Below are positions 18,214-30,703 of a DNA stretch of 64,000 bases, piece by piece. The position numbers were made by a program, and so were the translations under genes. The first letter of the stretch is position 1. Every line of letters begins with the position of its first letter. The stretch covers positions 248,001 through 312,000 of the forward strand of contig NZ_JAUZDX010000004.1 of NCBI RefSeq assembly GCF_030704685.1. Direction: 5' to 3'. Under the pieces are notes generated by a model. The model did not search any database and had not been told where the DNA came from. It saw nothing but the letters and a program-made list of their open reading frames with translations. The DNA is from Acidovorax sp. A1169 (lineage in GTDB: Bacteria > Pseudomonadota > Gammaproteobacteria > Burkholderiales > Burkholderiaceae_C).

Positions 18214-18627
18214 TCAGTTGGAAGAACGGCGTGCGTCCACGCTCCAGCCACCGGCGCCGAAGGCCGCCAGGGCCAGCAGGCCACCTGTCACGCCCACGTT
18301 CTTGAAGAACATCAGCTGCTGCATCATCTGCTTGTCGGCCGGCAGGGCCCAGTAAGCATGGAAGAAGAAGCTGGCCACCAGCGTGAAGAACGCCAGGGCC
18401 AAGGCCGCGAACCGGGTACCGAAGCCGAAGACCAGCGCCAGGCCACCCAGCACTTCTACGGCAGCAGCCAGGCCGGCCGCCACGGTGGGCATGGGCAGGC
18501 CCACGGAGGTGATGTAGCCCACGGTGCCGGCAAAGCCGGTGAGCTTGCCGATGCCGGCAGGCAGGAACAGGGCGGCCAGCAGCAGGCGCGAGGCCAGGGC
18601 CAGGGGGTTTTGCAGGGAATTGAACAT
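18214..18627 (-). CDS. DoxX family membrane protein
   Basis: 137 aa with four predicted membrane helices (about 7-25, 48-66, 71-90, 103-122). ATG at 18627 has an AAGGAG ribosome site. The opening LASRLLLAALFLPAGIGKLTGF and GFGTRFAALALAFFTLVASFFFH are typical DoxX. These small proteins accompany thiol, quinone or sulfur oxidation systems; the exact role is not known. It follows the second pirin gene by about 50 bp and precedes the quinone oxidoreductase gene, so one transcript is likely. Confidence 0.9.
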   Translation of the reverse strand: MFNSLQNPLALASRLLLAALFLPAGIGKLTGFAGTVGYITSVGLPMPTVAAGLAAAVEVLGGLALVFGFGTRFAALALAFFTLVASFFFHAYWALPADKQMMQQLMFFKNVGVTGGLLALAAFGAGGWSVDARRSSN

Positions 18628-18679
18628 GGTGGACTCCTTGAGGTAACAGGTAAAGAACAGGGGGCGAACAAAAAACGGG

Positions 18680-19381
<702 letters not shown>

Positions 19382-19455
19382 GGTGTGTAGCCCTTTCAAG
19401 ACGCAACTTTAGGCCCGTGCACCCTGTTCCGGGCGCTGGCGCATTGATGGCACGA

Positions 19456-19470
19456 TTCAAAAAAATTGAA
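19456..19470. promoter_or_regulatory. LysR-box-like palindrome TTCAA-N5-TTGAA
   Basis: Perfect 5-bp inverted repeat around AAAAA, in the 105-bp gap between the divergent pirin and LysR genes and 16 bp ahead of the LysR ATG. It holds the T-N11-A spacing common to LysR-type boxes. Likely the regulator's own site, controlling itself and the redox group. Confidence 0.55.
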
Positions 19471-19486
19471 CTACCATGGCACCACC

Positions 19487-20425
19487 ATGCAAAACCCACG
19501 CGATGTGCTGACCCCCGACAGCCTGGCCATGCTGCAGGTGATCGCCGAGGCCGGCAGCTTTGCGGCCGCAGCGCGCCAGTTGGGCCTGGTACCCAGCGCG
19601 CTGACCTACCGCGTGCGCCAGATCGAGGATGCGCTGGACGTGCTGCTCTTTGACCGCAGCGCGCGCCAGGCCCGCCCCACCGAGGCCGGCGTGGAGCTGT
19701 TGCGCGAGGGCGCGCGGCTGCTGCAGGACATCGACGCCGTGGCCCACCGCGTGCGCCGCGTGGCCACGGGCTGGGAGCCGCAGCTCACGATCTCGGTCGA
19801 TGGTGCCATTTCCCCGCACACCATGATGGAGCTGGTGGATGCGTTCTACGCCATGGCGCCCCCCACCCGCTTGAAGCTGCGCGACGGCATCATGACCGGT
19901 ACGCTGGAGGCCCTGACCTCGGGCCGGGCGGACCTAGCCATCGGCGTCACCATTGCAGGATCCAGCGTCGCAGGCCTGCAGCAGGCCACGCTGGGCGACC
20001 TGCTGTTCATCTACGTCGTGGCGCCGCACCATGCACTGGCCTCGGTGCCCGAGCCCATCACCGATGCCACCCTTTTGCAGCACCGCGCGGTGGCAGTGGC
20101 CGACTCGGCCCTGCGCGGCGGCGCCACCATGGGCCTGCTGGGCGGGCAGGACGTGCTCACGGTGGACACCATGCAGGCCAAGGTGCGCGCCCAGTTGCGC
20201 GGCCTGGGCGGCGGCTTTCTGCCCGAACCCATGGTGCGCCCCTACCTCGAAGCCGGCCGGCTGGTGACACGCAAGGTGGCGCGGCCCGAACGCCGCGTGC
20301 CCATCCACTACGCCTGGGGAGGCCCAGGCTTCACCGCGCCCGGCCGCGCGCTGCAGTGGTGGCTCAACCAGCTGCAAAGCCCCGCCACACGCCGCGCACT
20401 GCTGGAAAACCACCATCATTTCTGA
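19487..20425 (+). CDS. LysR-family transcriptional regulator
   Basis: 312 aa. ATG at 19487 chosen so that the winged helix-turn-helix begins about ten residues in; a TTG at 19466 lies inside the candidate operator and is less likely. DNA-binding domain: LAMLQVIAEAGSFAAAARQLGLVPSALTYRVRQIEDALDVLLFDR (positions 15-60). The effector domain (about 90-295) has two Rossmann-like lobes. It is divergent from the pirin-DoxX-quinone reductase-pirin group, the classic layout for a LysR activator of that group. Effector unknown; redox-active phenol or quinone is a reasonable guess. Confidence 0.92.
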   Translation: MQNPRDVLTPDSLAMLQVIAEAGSFAAAARQLGLVPSALTYRVRQIEDALDVLLFDRSARQARPTEAGVELLREGARLLQDIDAVAHRVRRVATGWEPQLTISVDGAISPHTMMELVDAFYAMAPPTRLKLRDGIMTGTLEALTSGRADLAIGVTIAGSSVAGLQQATLGDLLFIYVVAPHHALASVPEPITDATLLQHRAVAVADSALRGGATMGLLGGQDVLTVDTMQAKVRAQLRGLGGGFLPEPMVRPYLEAGRLVTRKVARPERRVPIHYAWGGPGFTAPGRALQWWLNQLQSPATRRALLENHHHF

Positions 20426-20500
20426 TGCGCAGCCCTGCGCGGGGCGTGTAGAGTGGTCGGTGTCGGAGTTTTCCTGCCAACCGTTCCCGAAAGGCCTCCC

Positions 20501-21658
20501 ATGAGCAAACCTGTTTCTCGCCCTGCCAAACGGCCCCGACGCCCTGCATCCAGCCCTGTGGCTGCTGCGGCGACCACGACGACAACCCCCTCCACCCGCC
20601 AACCCGCCGGCAGTGCCAAGGCCCCCCGGCACTTCGCCATCATCGGCGCCGGCATGGCCGGCATTGCCTGCGCCCGCACCCTGGTGCAGGCGGGCCACCA
20701 GGTCACCGTCTTCGAGAAATCCTCCGCCGCTGGCGGGCGCACCACCACCATCGACTCACCCTTTGGCGGCTTCGATGCCGGTGTGCAGTACTTCACCGTG
20801 CGCGATGCGCGTTTTGCGCGCGCCATCGACACCGTGCCCGGCGTGTGCAAGCGCTGGAGCGCCAATTCCGTGCGCGTGCTCGATGCTGCCGGCCGCGTGA
20901 CCGCCGCCGGCCTGCCCACGCGCGAAGCCCACTGGGTCGCCAGCCCCGGCATGCAATCGCTGGTGGCCACCTGGGCCGAACCGCTGGCCCAGGCCGGCCG
21001 GCTGATCACCGACACCCGCGTCACGCGCATCGAGCATGACGCCTTGAACGCCCCCGGCTGGCAGTTGCGCACCGAAGGGCCCGACGGCGGCCACCACGTG
21101 TACGCCGGCTTCGACGCCGTGCTGCTGGCCCAGCCCGCCACGCCCGCGCAGGCCCTGCTGTCCACCTCGGCCATCGACAGCAGCCTGTCAGCGGCCCTGT
21201 CCAGCGTTGCCATCGCCCCCTGCTGGACGCTGATGCTGGCCTATCCGCAGGCCGTGCGCCCGGGCCTGACCACCCTGGGCCCGCAGTGGAATGCCGCGCG
21301 CAGCACGCACCACCGCATTGCCTGGCTGGCCCGGGAATCCTCCAAGCCCGGCCGCCCCAGCGTGGAGCGCTGGACCGTGCAGGCCAGCCCCGCCTGGTCG
21401 GCCGAGCACCTCGAAGACGATGCCGAGCGCGTGCAGGCCAAGCTGATCAAGGCCTTTGCCGAAGTGACCGGCATCCGCGCGCAACCCGCGCACGCCCAGA
21501 CCCAGCGCTGGCGCTATGCCCAGACCACCCACCCCCTGGGCCGCAGCCACCTGTGGGACGCCCAGCTGGGCCTCGGTGCCTGCGGCGACTGGTGCCTGGG
21601 CCACCGCCTGGAAGATGCCTTCGTGTCCGGACTGGAGCTGGCCCTGGCCGTGGCATGA
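20501..21658 (+). CDS. FAD/NAD(P)-dependent amine oxidase-like (renalase-type) oxidoreductase
   Basis: 385 aa. ATG at 20501. A 42-residue low-complexity N-terminus (basic, then Ala/Thr-rich with a run of Thr) precedes the FAD-binding Rossmann motif [21 protein letters not shown] and the second GG motif AAGGRTTT. The C-terminus has the flavin-closing [23 protein letters not shown]. The composition matches the single-domain flavoprotein group annotated as amine oxidase or renalase-like; substrate is unknown. The stop codon overlaps the gluQ start by 4 nt, so the genes are translationally coupled. Confidence 0.85.
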   Translation: MSKPVSRPAKRPRRPASSPVAAAATTTTTPSTRQPAGSAKAPRHFAIIGAGMAGIACARTLVQAGHQVTVFEKSSAAGGRTTTIDSPFGGFDAGVQYFTVRDARFARAIDTVPGVCKRWSANSVRVLDAAGRVTAAGLPTREAHWVASPGMQSLVATWAEPLAQAGRLITDTRVTRIEHDALNAPGWQLRTEGPDGGHHVYAGFDAVLLAQPATPAQALLSTSAIDSSLSAALSSVAIAPCWTLMLAYPQAVRPGLTTLGPQWNAARSTHHRIAWLARESSKPGRPSVERWTVQASPAWSAEHLEDDAERVQAKLIKAFAEVTGIRAQPAHAQTQRWRYAQTTHPLGRSHLWDAQLGLGACGDWCLGHRLEDAFVSGLELALAVA

Positions 21659-22596
21659 AAGAAGGCGAGGACCCTGTGCAGGGCCCCGGGTCCGGCTACA
21701 TCGGCCGCTTTGCGCCGTCGCCGACAGGGCCCCTGCATGCAGGCTCGCTGGTTGCCGCCCTGGCCAGTTGGCTCGACGCTCGGGCCTTCAACGGCGGGCA
21801 CGGCGGACGCTGGCTGGTGCGCATCGAGGATGTCGACACCCCGCGCTGCATCTCGGGCGCGGGCGAGATCATCCTGCAGCAGCTGGCCGCCTGCGGGCTG
21901 GTGCCCGACGAGCCGCCGCTGTGGCAGTCCGCGCGCGGTGCCTTCTACCAGCAGGCACTGGATCGCCTGGTGGCCGAAGGCGCGGCCTACCCCTGCGCCT
22001 GCTCACGCAAGGACATCGAGGAGGCGCAGCTCGCGCTCGGCCATGCGCGCGAGCGCCATGCGGCCCTGCCCTATCCCGGCACCTGCCGCCATGGCCTGAA
22101 TGGGCGGGGCGGCCGGTCGTGGCGGTTTCGGGTGCCCGAAGGCCTCTTGCCCACGCGCTGGAACGACAGGCGCCTGGGTGAACAGCGACAAGAGGTGGCG
22201 GGCGAGATCGGCGACTTCGTGCTGCGCCGCGCCGACGGCCTGTGGGCCTACCAACTGGCCGTGGTGGTGGATGACGCGGCCCAGGGCATTACCCACATCG
22301 TTCGTGGGGAGGATCTGGCCGACAACACCCCGCGCCAGATCCTTCTGCAGCACGCCCTGGGCGCACCCACGCCGCAGTACCTGCATACCCCCCTGGTCCG
22401 TGGCGACAACGGGGAGAAACTCTCCAAGCAGAATGGCGCCCAGGCCCTGGACCTGCACGATCCCCTGCAGGCCCTGGCCCAGGCGGCACAGGCCCTGGGG
22501 CTGCCTGCGCTGGCACATCCGCACAACACTTGCACGGGGGATGCGCTGGCGCAATGGGCCAAGGCGTGGTTCAGAAACTACAATGGCCCATCGTGA
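21655..22596 (+). CDS. gluQ: Glutamyl-Q tRNA(Asp) synthetase
   Basis: 313 aa, a truncated GluRS catalytic core with no anticodon-binding domain; it glutamylates the queuosine of tRNA(Asp). Class I signatures: [15 protein letters not shown] (HIGH-like, 18-32) and KLSKQNGA (KMSKS-like, about 250). Zinc ligands of GluQ-RS appear as CACS (107-110) and YPGTCRHG. Additional family blocks: RIEDVDTPR and [13 protein letters not shown]. Start ATG 21655 overlaps the previous stop (ATGA) and its own stop overlaps the trmB GTG (GTGA), so three genes form a coupled run. Confidence 0.95.
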   Translation: MKEGEDPVQGPGSGYIGRFAPSPTGPLHAGSLVAALASWLDARAFNGGHGGRWLVRIEDVDTPRCISGAGEIILQQLAACGLVPDEPPLWQSARGAFYQQALDRLVAEGAAYPCACSRKDIEEAQLALGHARERHAALPYPGTCRHGLNGRGGRSWRFRVPEGLLPTRWNDRRLGEQRQEVAGEIGDFVLRRADGLWAYQLAVVVDDAAQGITHIVRGEDLADNTPRQILLQHALGAPTPQYLHTPLVRGDNGEKLSKQNGAQALDLHDPLQALAQAAQALGLPALAHPHNTCTGDALAQWAKAWFRNYNGPS

Positions 22597-23357
22597 CCGA
22601 ACTGCCATCCCTTTCCCCCGCCCCCGACAGTGCGGCGCCCGCCGCCAGGGGCCCCCAAGTCGGCAACACCGCGCCCGCTGGCGTTGCCCACCCCAAGACC
22701 ATCAAGAGCTTTGTGCGCCGCGCCGGGCGCACCACCACGGGCCAGGCCAAGGCCTTCGAAGACCTGGGCCCGCGCTTCGTGCTGCCCTACACCGCCGCGC
22801 CGCTCGACGCCGCTGCCGCCTTTGGCCGCACGGCCCCGCTGATCCTGGAGATCGGCTTTGGCATGGGCGAAGCCACAGCCCACATTGCGCGTGTGCGCCC
22901 CGATGACAACTTTCTGTGCTGCGAGGTGCACGAGCCCGGTGTGGGTGCCCTGCTCAAGCGCATCGGCGAGCAGGAGATCGGCAACATCCGCATCCTGCAG
23001 CACGATGCCGTGGAAGTCATCGACCACATGCTGGCACCGGCCAGCCTCGATGGCGTGCACATTTTCTTTCCCGACCCCTGGCACAAGACCAAGCACAACA
23101 AGCGCCGGCTGATCCAGTCGCCGCTGGTGGCCAAGCTGGCCGCCCGGCTCAAGCCCGGCGGCTACCTGCATTGCGCCACCGACTGGCAACCCTACGCCGA
23201 ACAGATGCTGCAGGTGCTGGGTGCCGAGCCCCTGCTGGCCAACACCGCCAGCGGCTTTGCGCCGCAGCCGGACTACCGCCCACTGACCAAGTTCGAGAAC
23301 CGCGGCCTGCGCCTCGGGCATGGTGTGTGGGATATTGTGTTTGTGCGACGCAATTAG
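22593..23357 (+). CDS. trmB: tRNA (guanine-N7-)-methyltransferase TrmB
   Basis: 254 aa, methylates G46 of tRNA. GTG start at 22593 overlaps the gluQ stop. An approximately 45-residue low-complexity N-terminus leads to the conserved [26 protein letters not shown]. The SAM pocket [15 protein letters not shown], the [13 protein letters not shown] block and the substrate loop [14 protein letters not shown] are intact, as is the C-terminal [19 protein letters not shown]. Length is normal once the N-terminal extension is counted. Confidence 0.95.
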   Translation: MTELPSLSPAPDSAAPAARGPQVGNTAPAGVAHPKTIKSFVRRAGRTTTGQAKAFEDLGPRFVLPYTAAPLDAAAAFGRTAPLILEIGFGMGEATAHIARVRPDDNFLCCEVHEPGVGALLKRIGEQEIGNIRILQHDAVEVIDHMLAPASLDGVHIFFPDPWHKTKHNKRRLIQSPLVAKLAARLKPGGYLHCATDWQPYAEQMLQVLGAEPLLANTASGFAPQPDYRPLTKFENRGLRLGHGVWDIVFVRRN

Positions 23358-23393
23358 CGCCCCCTCCACCGGACGACCGCCATCACCGCGCCT

Positions 23394-24437
23394 ATGAAGC
23401 CCATCCTGCAACACCTGGTTGAAATGACCGGCCACCGCGACCACCTGCGGCTGGAGGTGTCGGTGCTCTCCACCCTGCAAAAACTCAGCGGCATCAAGGC
23501 GGTCCGGGCGCTGGAGCTGTTCACCGACAAGGGTGTGGCCCATGTGCGCCCACGCACCTGGGTGGAGGACGGGCAACTGGTCTCCACCGACTCCGAGGCT
23601 GCCGCCGACCCCCGGCGCGAACTGCTGGAGCAGTACCCCGAGCTGTGCGAATGCGTGAAGAGCCAGGGCGACAGCGCGCTTTCGCACCGCCCCGGGCGCC
23701 ATACGCTGTGGCTGCCGGTATGGATGCACGAGAAGGTCAGCACCTGCCTGGAGATCACGCAGTCGCGGCCGTTCTCTGCCCACAAGCTCGAGGTCATCAA
23801 GGGCGTGTTCCTGGTCTACCAGAACTACCAGAACCTGCTGGACTACAGCGAGCGCGACGCGCTGACCGGCCTGTTCAACCGCAAGACCTTCGACGAGCAG
23901 TTCTCCCGCACCGCCAGCGGCCTGAGCAGCAACCGCCCGCAAAGCGCAGAAGCGCTGGTCACCGAAGAAGTGGCCTCCGACAGCGAGCCCGCGCAGAACT
24001 GGCTGGCCGTGGTGGACATCGACCACTTCAAGCTGGTCAACGACCGCTTCGGCCACCTCTACGGCGATGAGGTGCTGATCCTGATCGCCAACATCCTGCG
24101 CACCTCGTTCCGCTCGCACGACCGCATCTTCCGCTTTGGTGGCGAGGAGTTCGTGGTGCTGCTGCGCAACATCACGCTGGCACGGGCGCACAAGGTGTTC
24201 AACCGCTTCCGCGAGACCGTGCAGGAGTACGACTTTCCGCAGGTGGGCCGCGTGACGGTGAGCCTGGGTTTCGTGGGCACCTCGCGTGGCTCGCCGGTCG
24301 AAATTCTGGGCCAGGCCGATCAGGCGCTGTATTACGCCAAGGAGCACGGCCGCAATCAGGTCTGCTTCTACGAAGACCTGATCGCAGGCGGGCACCTCAC
24401 GGCCAAGGTCTCCAACGACGATGTAGAGCTGTTCTGA
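23394..24437 (+). CDS. Diguanylate cyclase with GAF-like N-terminus and an insertion in the GGDEF domain
   Basis: 347 aa, soluble. Residues 1-145 look GAF-like (alternating helix/strand, W/R-rich, ending HKLEVIKGVFLVYQNYQNLLDYSERD). The GGDEF domain begins at DALTGLFNRKTF; VVDIDHFKLVNDRFGHLYGDE, active site GGEEF (249-253) and I-site RSHD (240-243) are intact. Between the first helix and the VVDIDHF strand is an acidic, Ser-rich insertion of about 30 residues (about 172-202) not usual in the family. It lies 36 bp after trmB. This is the second diguanylate cyclase within 11 kb. Confidence 0.9.
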   Translation: MKPILQHLVEMTGHRDHLRLEVSVLSTLQKLSGIKAVRALELFTDKGVAHVRPRTWVEDGQLVSTDSEAAADPRRELLEQYPELCECVKSQGDSALSHRPGRHTLWLPVWMHEKVSTCLEITQSRPFSAHKLEVIKGVFLVYQNYQNLLDYSERDALTGLFNRKTFDEQFSRTASGLSSNRPQSAEALVTEEVASDSEPAQNWLAVVDIDHFKLVNDRFGHLYGDEVLILIANILRTSFRSHDRIFRFGGEEFVVLLRNITLARAHKVFNRFRETVQEYDFPQVGRVTVSLGFVGTSRGSPVEILGQADQALYYAKEHGRNQVCFYEDLIAGGHLTAKVSNDDVELF

Positions 24438-24471
24438 CCCGCCGAGGGCCTACAGCAGGCCTTTGTGCTGG

Positions 24472-25410
24472 TCAGCGGCTGAACGCCTTGCCCAGGGCGG
24501 CCCGCAACTCCTTGCGCGACTGCTCGCGCGCCACCGGGTGGCCACCCACATGCACGCCCTGCCCCGGGTACACCCCGTTGGGCACGTCGGTGCGCAGGCG
24601 CAAGGGCACGGTGCCATCGAAGCCATGGTAGGCGCCTTCGTAGGCCACCACCCGCACCTCGCGGCTGCCCGGGATATCGTCGCGTGGTGTGCCGCGCGGC
24701 GCAGCCAGGGCCTGGCAGGGTGCGGCGGGGGTCCAATCGTCGGCCTTGCCGACCAGCATCAGCGTGTCGGTCGCCGGCCGGTAGCCGCCGCGCAGGTCGG
24801 AGCCACAGCCGGGGTAGAACGCCACGGCAAGGCGGGGCAGCACCTTTGCCGCCGCCACGTCGGCATGGCGCAGGTTGCTGGCGGCCAGCACGGCACTGCC
24901 GCCGTGCGACCAGCCCAGCAGCGCCAGCCGCTGGCCGTCCACACCCGGCTGGGCGGCCAGCCACTGCAGGGCGGCCAGCGCATCGCGGCGGCGGTCGTTC
25001 TGGGTGATTTTGCGCGTGCCCACGCGCTGGGTGCACAACTCCTTTTCGCCGCGCGGTGTCAGCGAATCCACGGCCAGCGCATGCCAACCCTGCTGGTTGA
25101 GCAGGTCGGCGTACTCACGCATGCGCTCGGCTGGCTGGCCGCGCCGGTTGAGCATGCCGCCGCAGCCGTGCAGCATGACCACGGCAGGCAGGGGCCTGGT
25201 GTCCTTGCCGGTGGCCGGGGCCAGTGCTACGGGCGGGCGGTACCACCAGGCCTGCAGGGTCACCGTGCCACCCGAGTCACCGGCAGGCGCCTGGAACTGC
25301 ACGCGCTCGACGGCATCCGAAGGGGCGCCTGAGGCACAGGCCGCCCATAGCCCCAAAGCCATGGCGAGCAGGCACCGGCCCGGCTTGAAGATCAGCACAG
25401 GCAGGTCCAT
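24472..25410 (-). CDS. Dienelactone hydrolase-like secreted alpha/beta hydrolase
   Basis: 312 aa. ATG at 25410; an N-terminal hydrophobic stretch CLLAMALGLWAACASGAP fits a signal peptide, possibly lipoprotein-like (AACASG). The fold shows VVMLHGCGGML (oxyanion), the nucleophile elbow GWSHGGS and the acid/His end VAYEGAYHGFDG. Cys residues in TPCQAL and YPGCGSDL may form disulfides in the periplasm. It starts 22 bp after the alaS stop on the same strand and may be read through from it. Substrate cannot be told from sequence. Confidence 0.8.
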   Translation of the reverse strand: MDLPVLIFKPGRCLLAMALGLWAACASGAPSDAVERVQFQAPAGDSGGTVTLQAWWYRPPVALAPATGKDTRPLPAVVMLHGCGGMLNRRGQPAERMREYADLLNQQGWHALAVDSLTPRGEKELCTQRVGTRKITQNDRRRDALAALQWLAAQPGVDGQRLALLGWSHGGSAVLAASNLRHADVAAAKVLPRLAVAFYPGCGSDLRGGYRPATDTLMLVGKADDWTPAAPCQALAAPRGTPRDDIPGSREVRVVAYEGAYHGFDGTVPLRLRTDVPNGVYPGQGVHVGGHPVAREQSRKELRAALGKAFSR

Positions 25411-25432
25411 CCGGTGTACCTGCCGATCAACC

Positions 25433-28066
<2,634 letters not shown>

Positions 28067-28550
28067 GGGCGAAAAGGGGCAACGGGCCTGGAACGAATGA
28101 TGGGCCGCTCGCGCAGGGCGCGGCAACCCCATTTTTTGGAGATAACCACAGATTCTATCGAGGCAGCAAGCTGAAACGGCTTGCGGCCTGTAGAGACACT
28201 GCACTTGAATGCATCGAACGCGGCTGGCAAGGGGCCCTGCAGCACTGTCGCGACGGAGTTGCGGGTCTGGGGGCCTTCACATCCGGCCGCACCCAGTGCG
28301 TGCCCTATTGCAGTGCCACTGCGCCCAACAACGATGCATAAAGCCCCCTGGCAGGTCCTCTTCAGCCCCCGAAAACCCGGATGCAGCCCATCCAAGCGCA
28401 AATTCGGCTGGCACGCAAGCTGCTAAATACCCTCGCAAGATATTTCAAATATTTTCTTAATATATTTAACAACGACACCAATCCATCCCAGCCACTGCTT
28501 TCCTTCACCCCCTTCGTTCCTTCCTTCTTTCTTCCCCAGGAGTTCACCCC
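28067..28550. other. Intergenic region ahead of the hydroxyproline island
   Basis: About 480 bp without a convincing gene, between divergent alaS and the deaminase gene. It contains alaS promoter DNA on the left and, at 28435-28475, a strikingly AT-rich stretch in an otherwise GC-rich region that holds the candidate operator described separately. Short reading frames in it lack ribosome sites and family likeness. Confidence 0.6.
28447..28467 (-). promoter_or_regulatory. AT-rich candidate operator, copy 1 (deaminase side)
   Basis: Reading on the minus strand, core ATATATTAAGAARATATTT (R = A here), a 21-bp block of which 19 bases match a second copy at 34435-34455 in the opposite orientation. 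It has a 6-bp dyad (AAATAT...ATATTT, 9-bp spacer) and lies 84 bp upstream of the deaminase ATG. Likely target of the GntR regulator encoded at the island's end; promoter -10 elements may overlap. Confidence 0.6.
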
Positions 28551-29465
28551 ATGAGCAATCCCCGCTGGCAAGGCATCTTCCCCGCCATCACCACCAAGTT
28601 CCACGCCGATGAGAGCATCGATGCCGAGGGCACGGCGCGCCACATCGACTTCCAGATCCGCAACGGCATACACGGCCTCGTGACCTGCGGCTCGCTGGGC
28701 GAGGCCAGCACCCTCACGCTGGAAGAAAAGCTGCAGGTCGCGAAGATCGCACTGGAAGCCGCCGACGGCCGCGTTCCCGTACTGGCCAACGTGTCGGAGA
28801 CCAGCACCCGCGAAGCGCTGCGCTACATCGACGGCGGCAACAAGCTTGGCGTGGCCGGCTACATGGTGATGCCCTCGGTGATCTACGTGGCCGATGCGCG
28901 CGAAGCCATGGCCAATGTGCGCGCCATGGCCAAGGTGGCGCAAAAGCCGCTCATGGTCTACAACAACCCCGTGGCCTACCGCGTGGACCTCAAGCCAGAG
29001 CACATGCTGGAGCTGGCCGACTGCGAGTGGATCGCCGCCATCAAGGAAAGCACGGACAACATCCGCCGCATCACCGACCTGCGCAACACCGTGGGCGACC
29101 GCTACCAGCTCTTCCTGGGGGTGGACGACCTGGCCTACGAAGGCCTGGCACTGGGCTGCGACGGCCTGCTGGCCGGCGTGGGCTGCGCCTTCCCGCGCGA
29201 GACCGTGGCGCTGTACGACCTGATGAAGGCCGGCCGCTTCGCCGAAGCCCTGAAGCTCTACCAGTGGATGACCCCCATGCTGCACCTCGACGTATCGACC
29301 AAGCTGGTGCAGAACCTCAAGCTCATCGACGTGCTGGTGGGCGTGGGCACCGAGCACATGCGCCGCCCGCGCCTGCCGCTGATCGGTGAGGAACGTGCCT
29401 TCATCGAGCGCGTCGTGAAGAAGGCGCTGGACACGCGCCCCACCGAGTACCGGTCGGTCGCCTGA
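28551..29465 (+). CDS. lhpC: Dihydrodipicolinate synthase family enzyme; 1-pyrroline-4-hydroxy-2-carboxylate deaminase candidate
   Basis: 304 aa class I aldolase-fold lyase. Schiff-base Lys165 (IAAIKESTDN), Tyr137 in VYNNPVAY and the TCGSLGEASTL loop are typical. The neighbouring epimerase and D-hydroxyproline dehydrogenase make conversion of 1-pyrroline-4-hydroxy-2-carboxylate to 2-oxoglutarate semialdehyde plus ammonia the best assignment; generic DapA or N-acetylneuraminate lyase activity is less likely in this context. RBS AGGAG at 28538-28542. First gene of the catabolic run; the candidate operator is 84 bp upstream. Confidence 0.85.
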   Translation: MSNPRWQGIFPAITTKFHADESIDAEGTARHIDFQIRNGIHGLVTCGSLGEASTLTLEEKLQVAKIALEAADGRVPVLANVSETSTREALRYIDGGNKLGVAGYMVMPSVIYVADAREAMANVRAMAKVAQKPLMVYNNPVAYRVDLKPEHMLELADCEWIAAIKESTDNIRRITDLRNTVGDRYQLFLGVDDLAYEGLALGCDGLLAGVGCAFPRETVALYDLMKAGRFAEALKLYQWMTPMLHLDVSTKLVQNLKLIDVLVGVGTEHMRRPRLPLIGEERAFIERVVKKALDTRPTEYRSVA

Positions 29466-29509
29466 CAGCCCGCCTTCCCCCACTCCCCTCCTCTTCTCAA
29501 AGGCTTCCC

Positions 29510-30640
29510 ATGACATCCAGACTCATGACCCCCTCGGCGCTGGCAGCCCTCGTGCTGCTGTCTGCACCGACATTCGCGCAGGAGCAGGTCGTCAAGATCG
29601 GCCACAGCGGCCCGCTGTCGGGCCCGAATGCGTTCGCGGGCAAGGACAACGAGAACGGCGTGCGCCTGGCCGTCGAGGAACTGAATGCGAAGAAGATCGT
29701 GGTGGGGGGCAAGACGATCAAGTTCGAACTGGTGTCCGAGGACGACCAGTGCGACGCCCGCACCGGCGTGAGCGTGGCGCAGAAGCTGGTGGACAGCGGC
29801 GTCAGGTTCGTCATGGGGCCGTACTGCTCGGGCGTGGCCATCCCCGCCTCGCGCGTCTACAGCGACGGCGGGGCCATGGTCTCCACCGTGGGCACCAACC
29901 CCAAGGTCACCGAGGGCGGCTACAAGAACCTGTTTCGCATCATCGCCAGCGACACCCAGATCGGCTCGAACATGGCCGTGTATGCCGCCCAGGTGCTCAA
30001 GGTCAAGCAGGTGGCGGTGATCGACGACCGCACCGCCTTCGGCCAGGGCGTGGCCGACCAGTTCACCAAGGAGGCGAAGAAGCAGGGCCTCACCGTGGTC
30101 GGCCAGGAGTTCACCACCGACAAGTCCACCGATTTCCTGTCCATCCTCACCAGCCTCAAGGGCAAGCAACCGCAGGCCATCTTCTTTGGTGGCTATGCGC
30201 CGCAGGCGGCGCCCATGGCGCGGCAGATGAAGCAACTGGGCATCTCGGCCAAGCTCCTGGGCGGCGACACGCTGTGCAGCCCCGAGGTCGGCAAGCTCGG
30301 CGGCGAGGCCGTCAACGACACCGTGTTCTGCGCCCAGGGCGGCACCATGCTCGACAAGGCCGCCAGCGGCCCAGCCTTCAAGGCCAAGTACAAGGCGCGC
30401 TTCAAGCTGGATGCCGATGCCTATGCGGCCTCGTACTACGACCAGGTGATGTTCATGGCCGAGGCCATGCAGAAGGCGCAGTCCGTGGAACCTGCCAAGG
30501 TGGGCGCGCAGATGGGCCAGCTGAGCCACCAGGGCGTGGCGGGTACCTATGCCTACGACGACAAGGGCAACCTCAAGCAGGCGCCCATCACGGTGCTGAC
30601 GTTCAGGAACGCCGCCCCCGTGCCACTGGCCAGTTACTGA
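29510..30640 (+). CDS. Branched-chain amino acid-type ABC substrate-binding protein in the hydroxyproline island
   Basis: 376 aa. Signal peptide with cleavage after AQA-type motif (TFAQ, about residue 23). LivJ-family hallmarks: VKIGHSGPLSGPNAFAGKDNENGVRLAVEELNAKK, DDQCDARTGVSVAQKLVD and FVMGPYCSGVAIPASRVY. No permease or ATPase for an ABC system lies in the island; a complete TRAP system does. The protein may therefore feed a HAAT permease encoded elsewhere, or bind hydroxyproline for signalling. Spacing to both neighbours (44 and 63 bp) is consistent with one operon. Confidence 0.88.
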   Translation: MTSRLMTPSALAALVLLSAPTFAQEQVVKIGHSGPLSGPNAFAGKDNENGVRLAVEELNAKKIVVGGKTIKFELVSEDDQCDARTGVSVAQKLVDSGVRFVMGPYCSGVAIPASRVYSDGGAMVSTVGTNPKVTEGGYKNLFRIIASDTQIGSNMAVYAAQVLKVKQVAVIDDRTAFGQGVADQFTKEAKKQGLTVVGQEFTTDKSTDFLSILTSLKGKQPQAIFFGGYAPQAAPMARQMKQLGISAKLLGGDTLCSPEVGKLGGEAVNDTVFCAQGGTMLDKAASGPAFKAKYKARFKLDADAYAASYYDQVMFMAEAMQKAQSVEPAKVGAQMGQLSHQGVAGTYAYDDKGNLKQAPITVLTFRNAAPVPLASY

Positions 30641-30703
30641 CACTGCTGAGATCTCGGCGGGGCTCCCGCTACGATCCTCGCACCCCAACCTACGCGACCC
30701 ACC

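Noticed and set aside
28181-28460. Short frames in the gap upstream of the deaminase gene as possible small genes
   Set aside because: No ribosome site, no similarity recognised, atypical composition, and the region holds promoter DNA.
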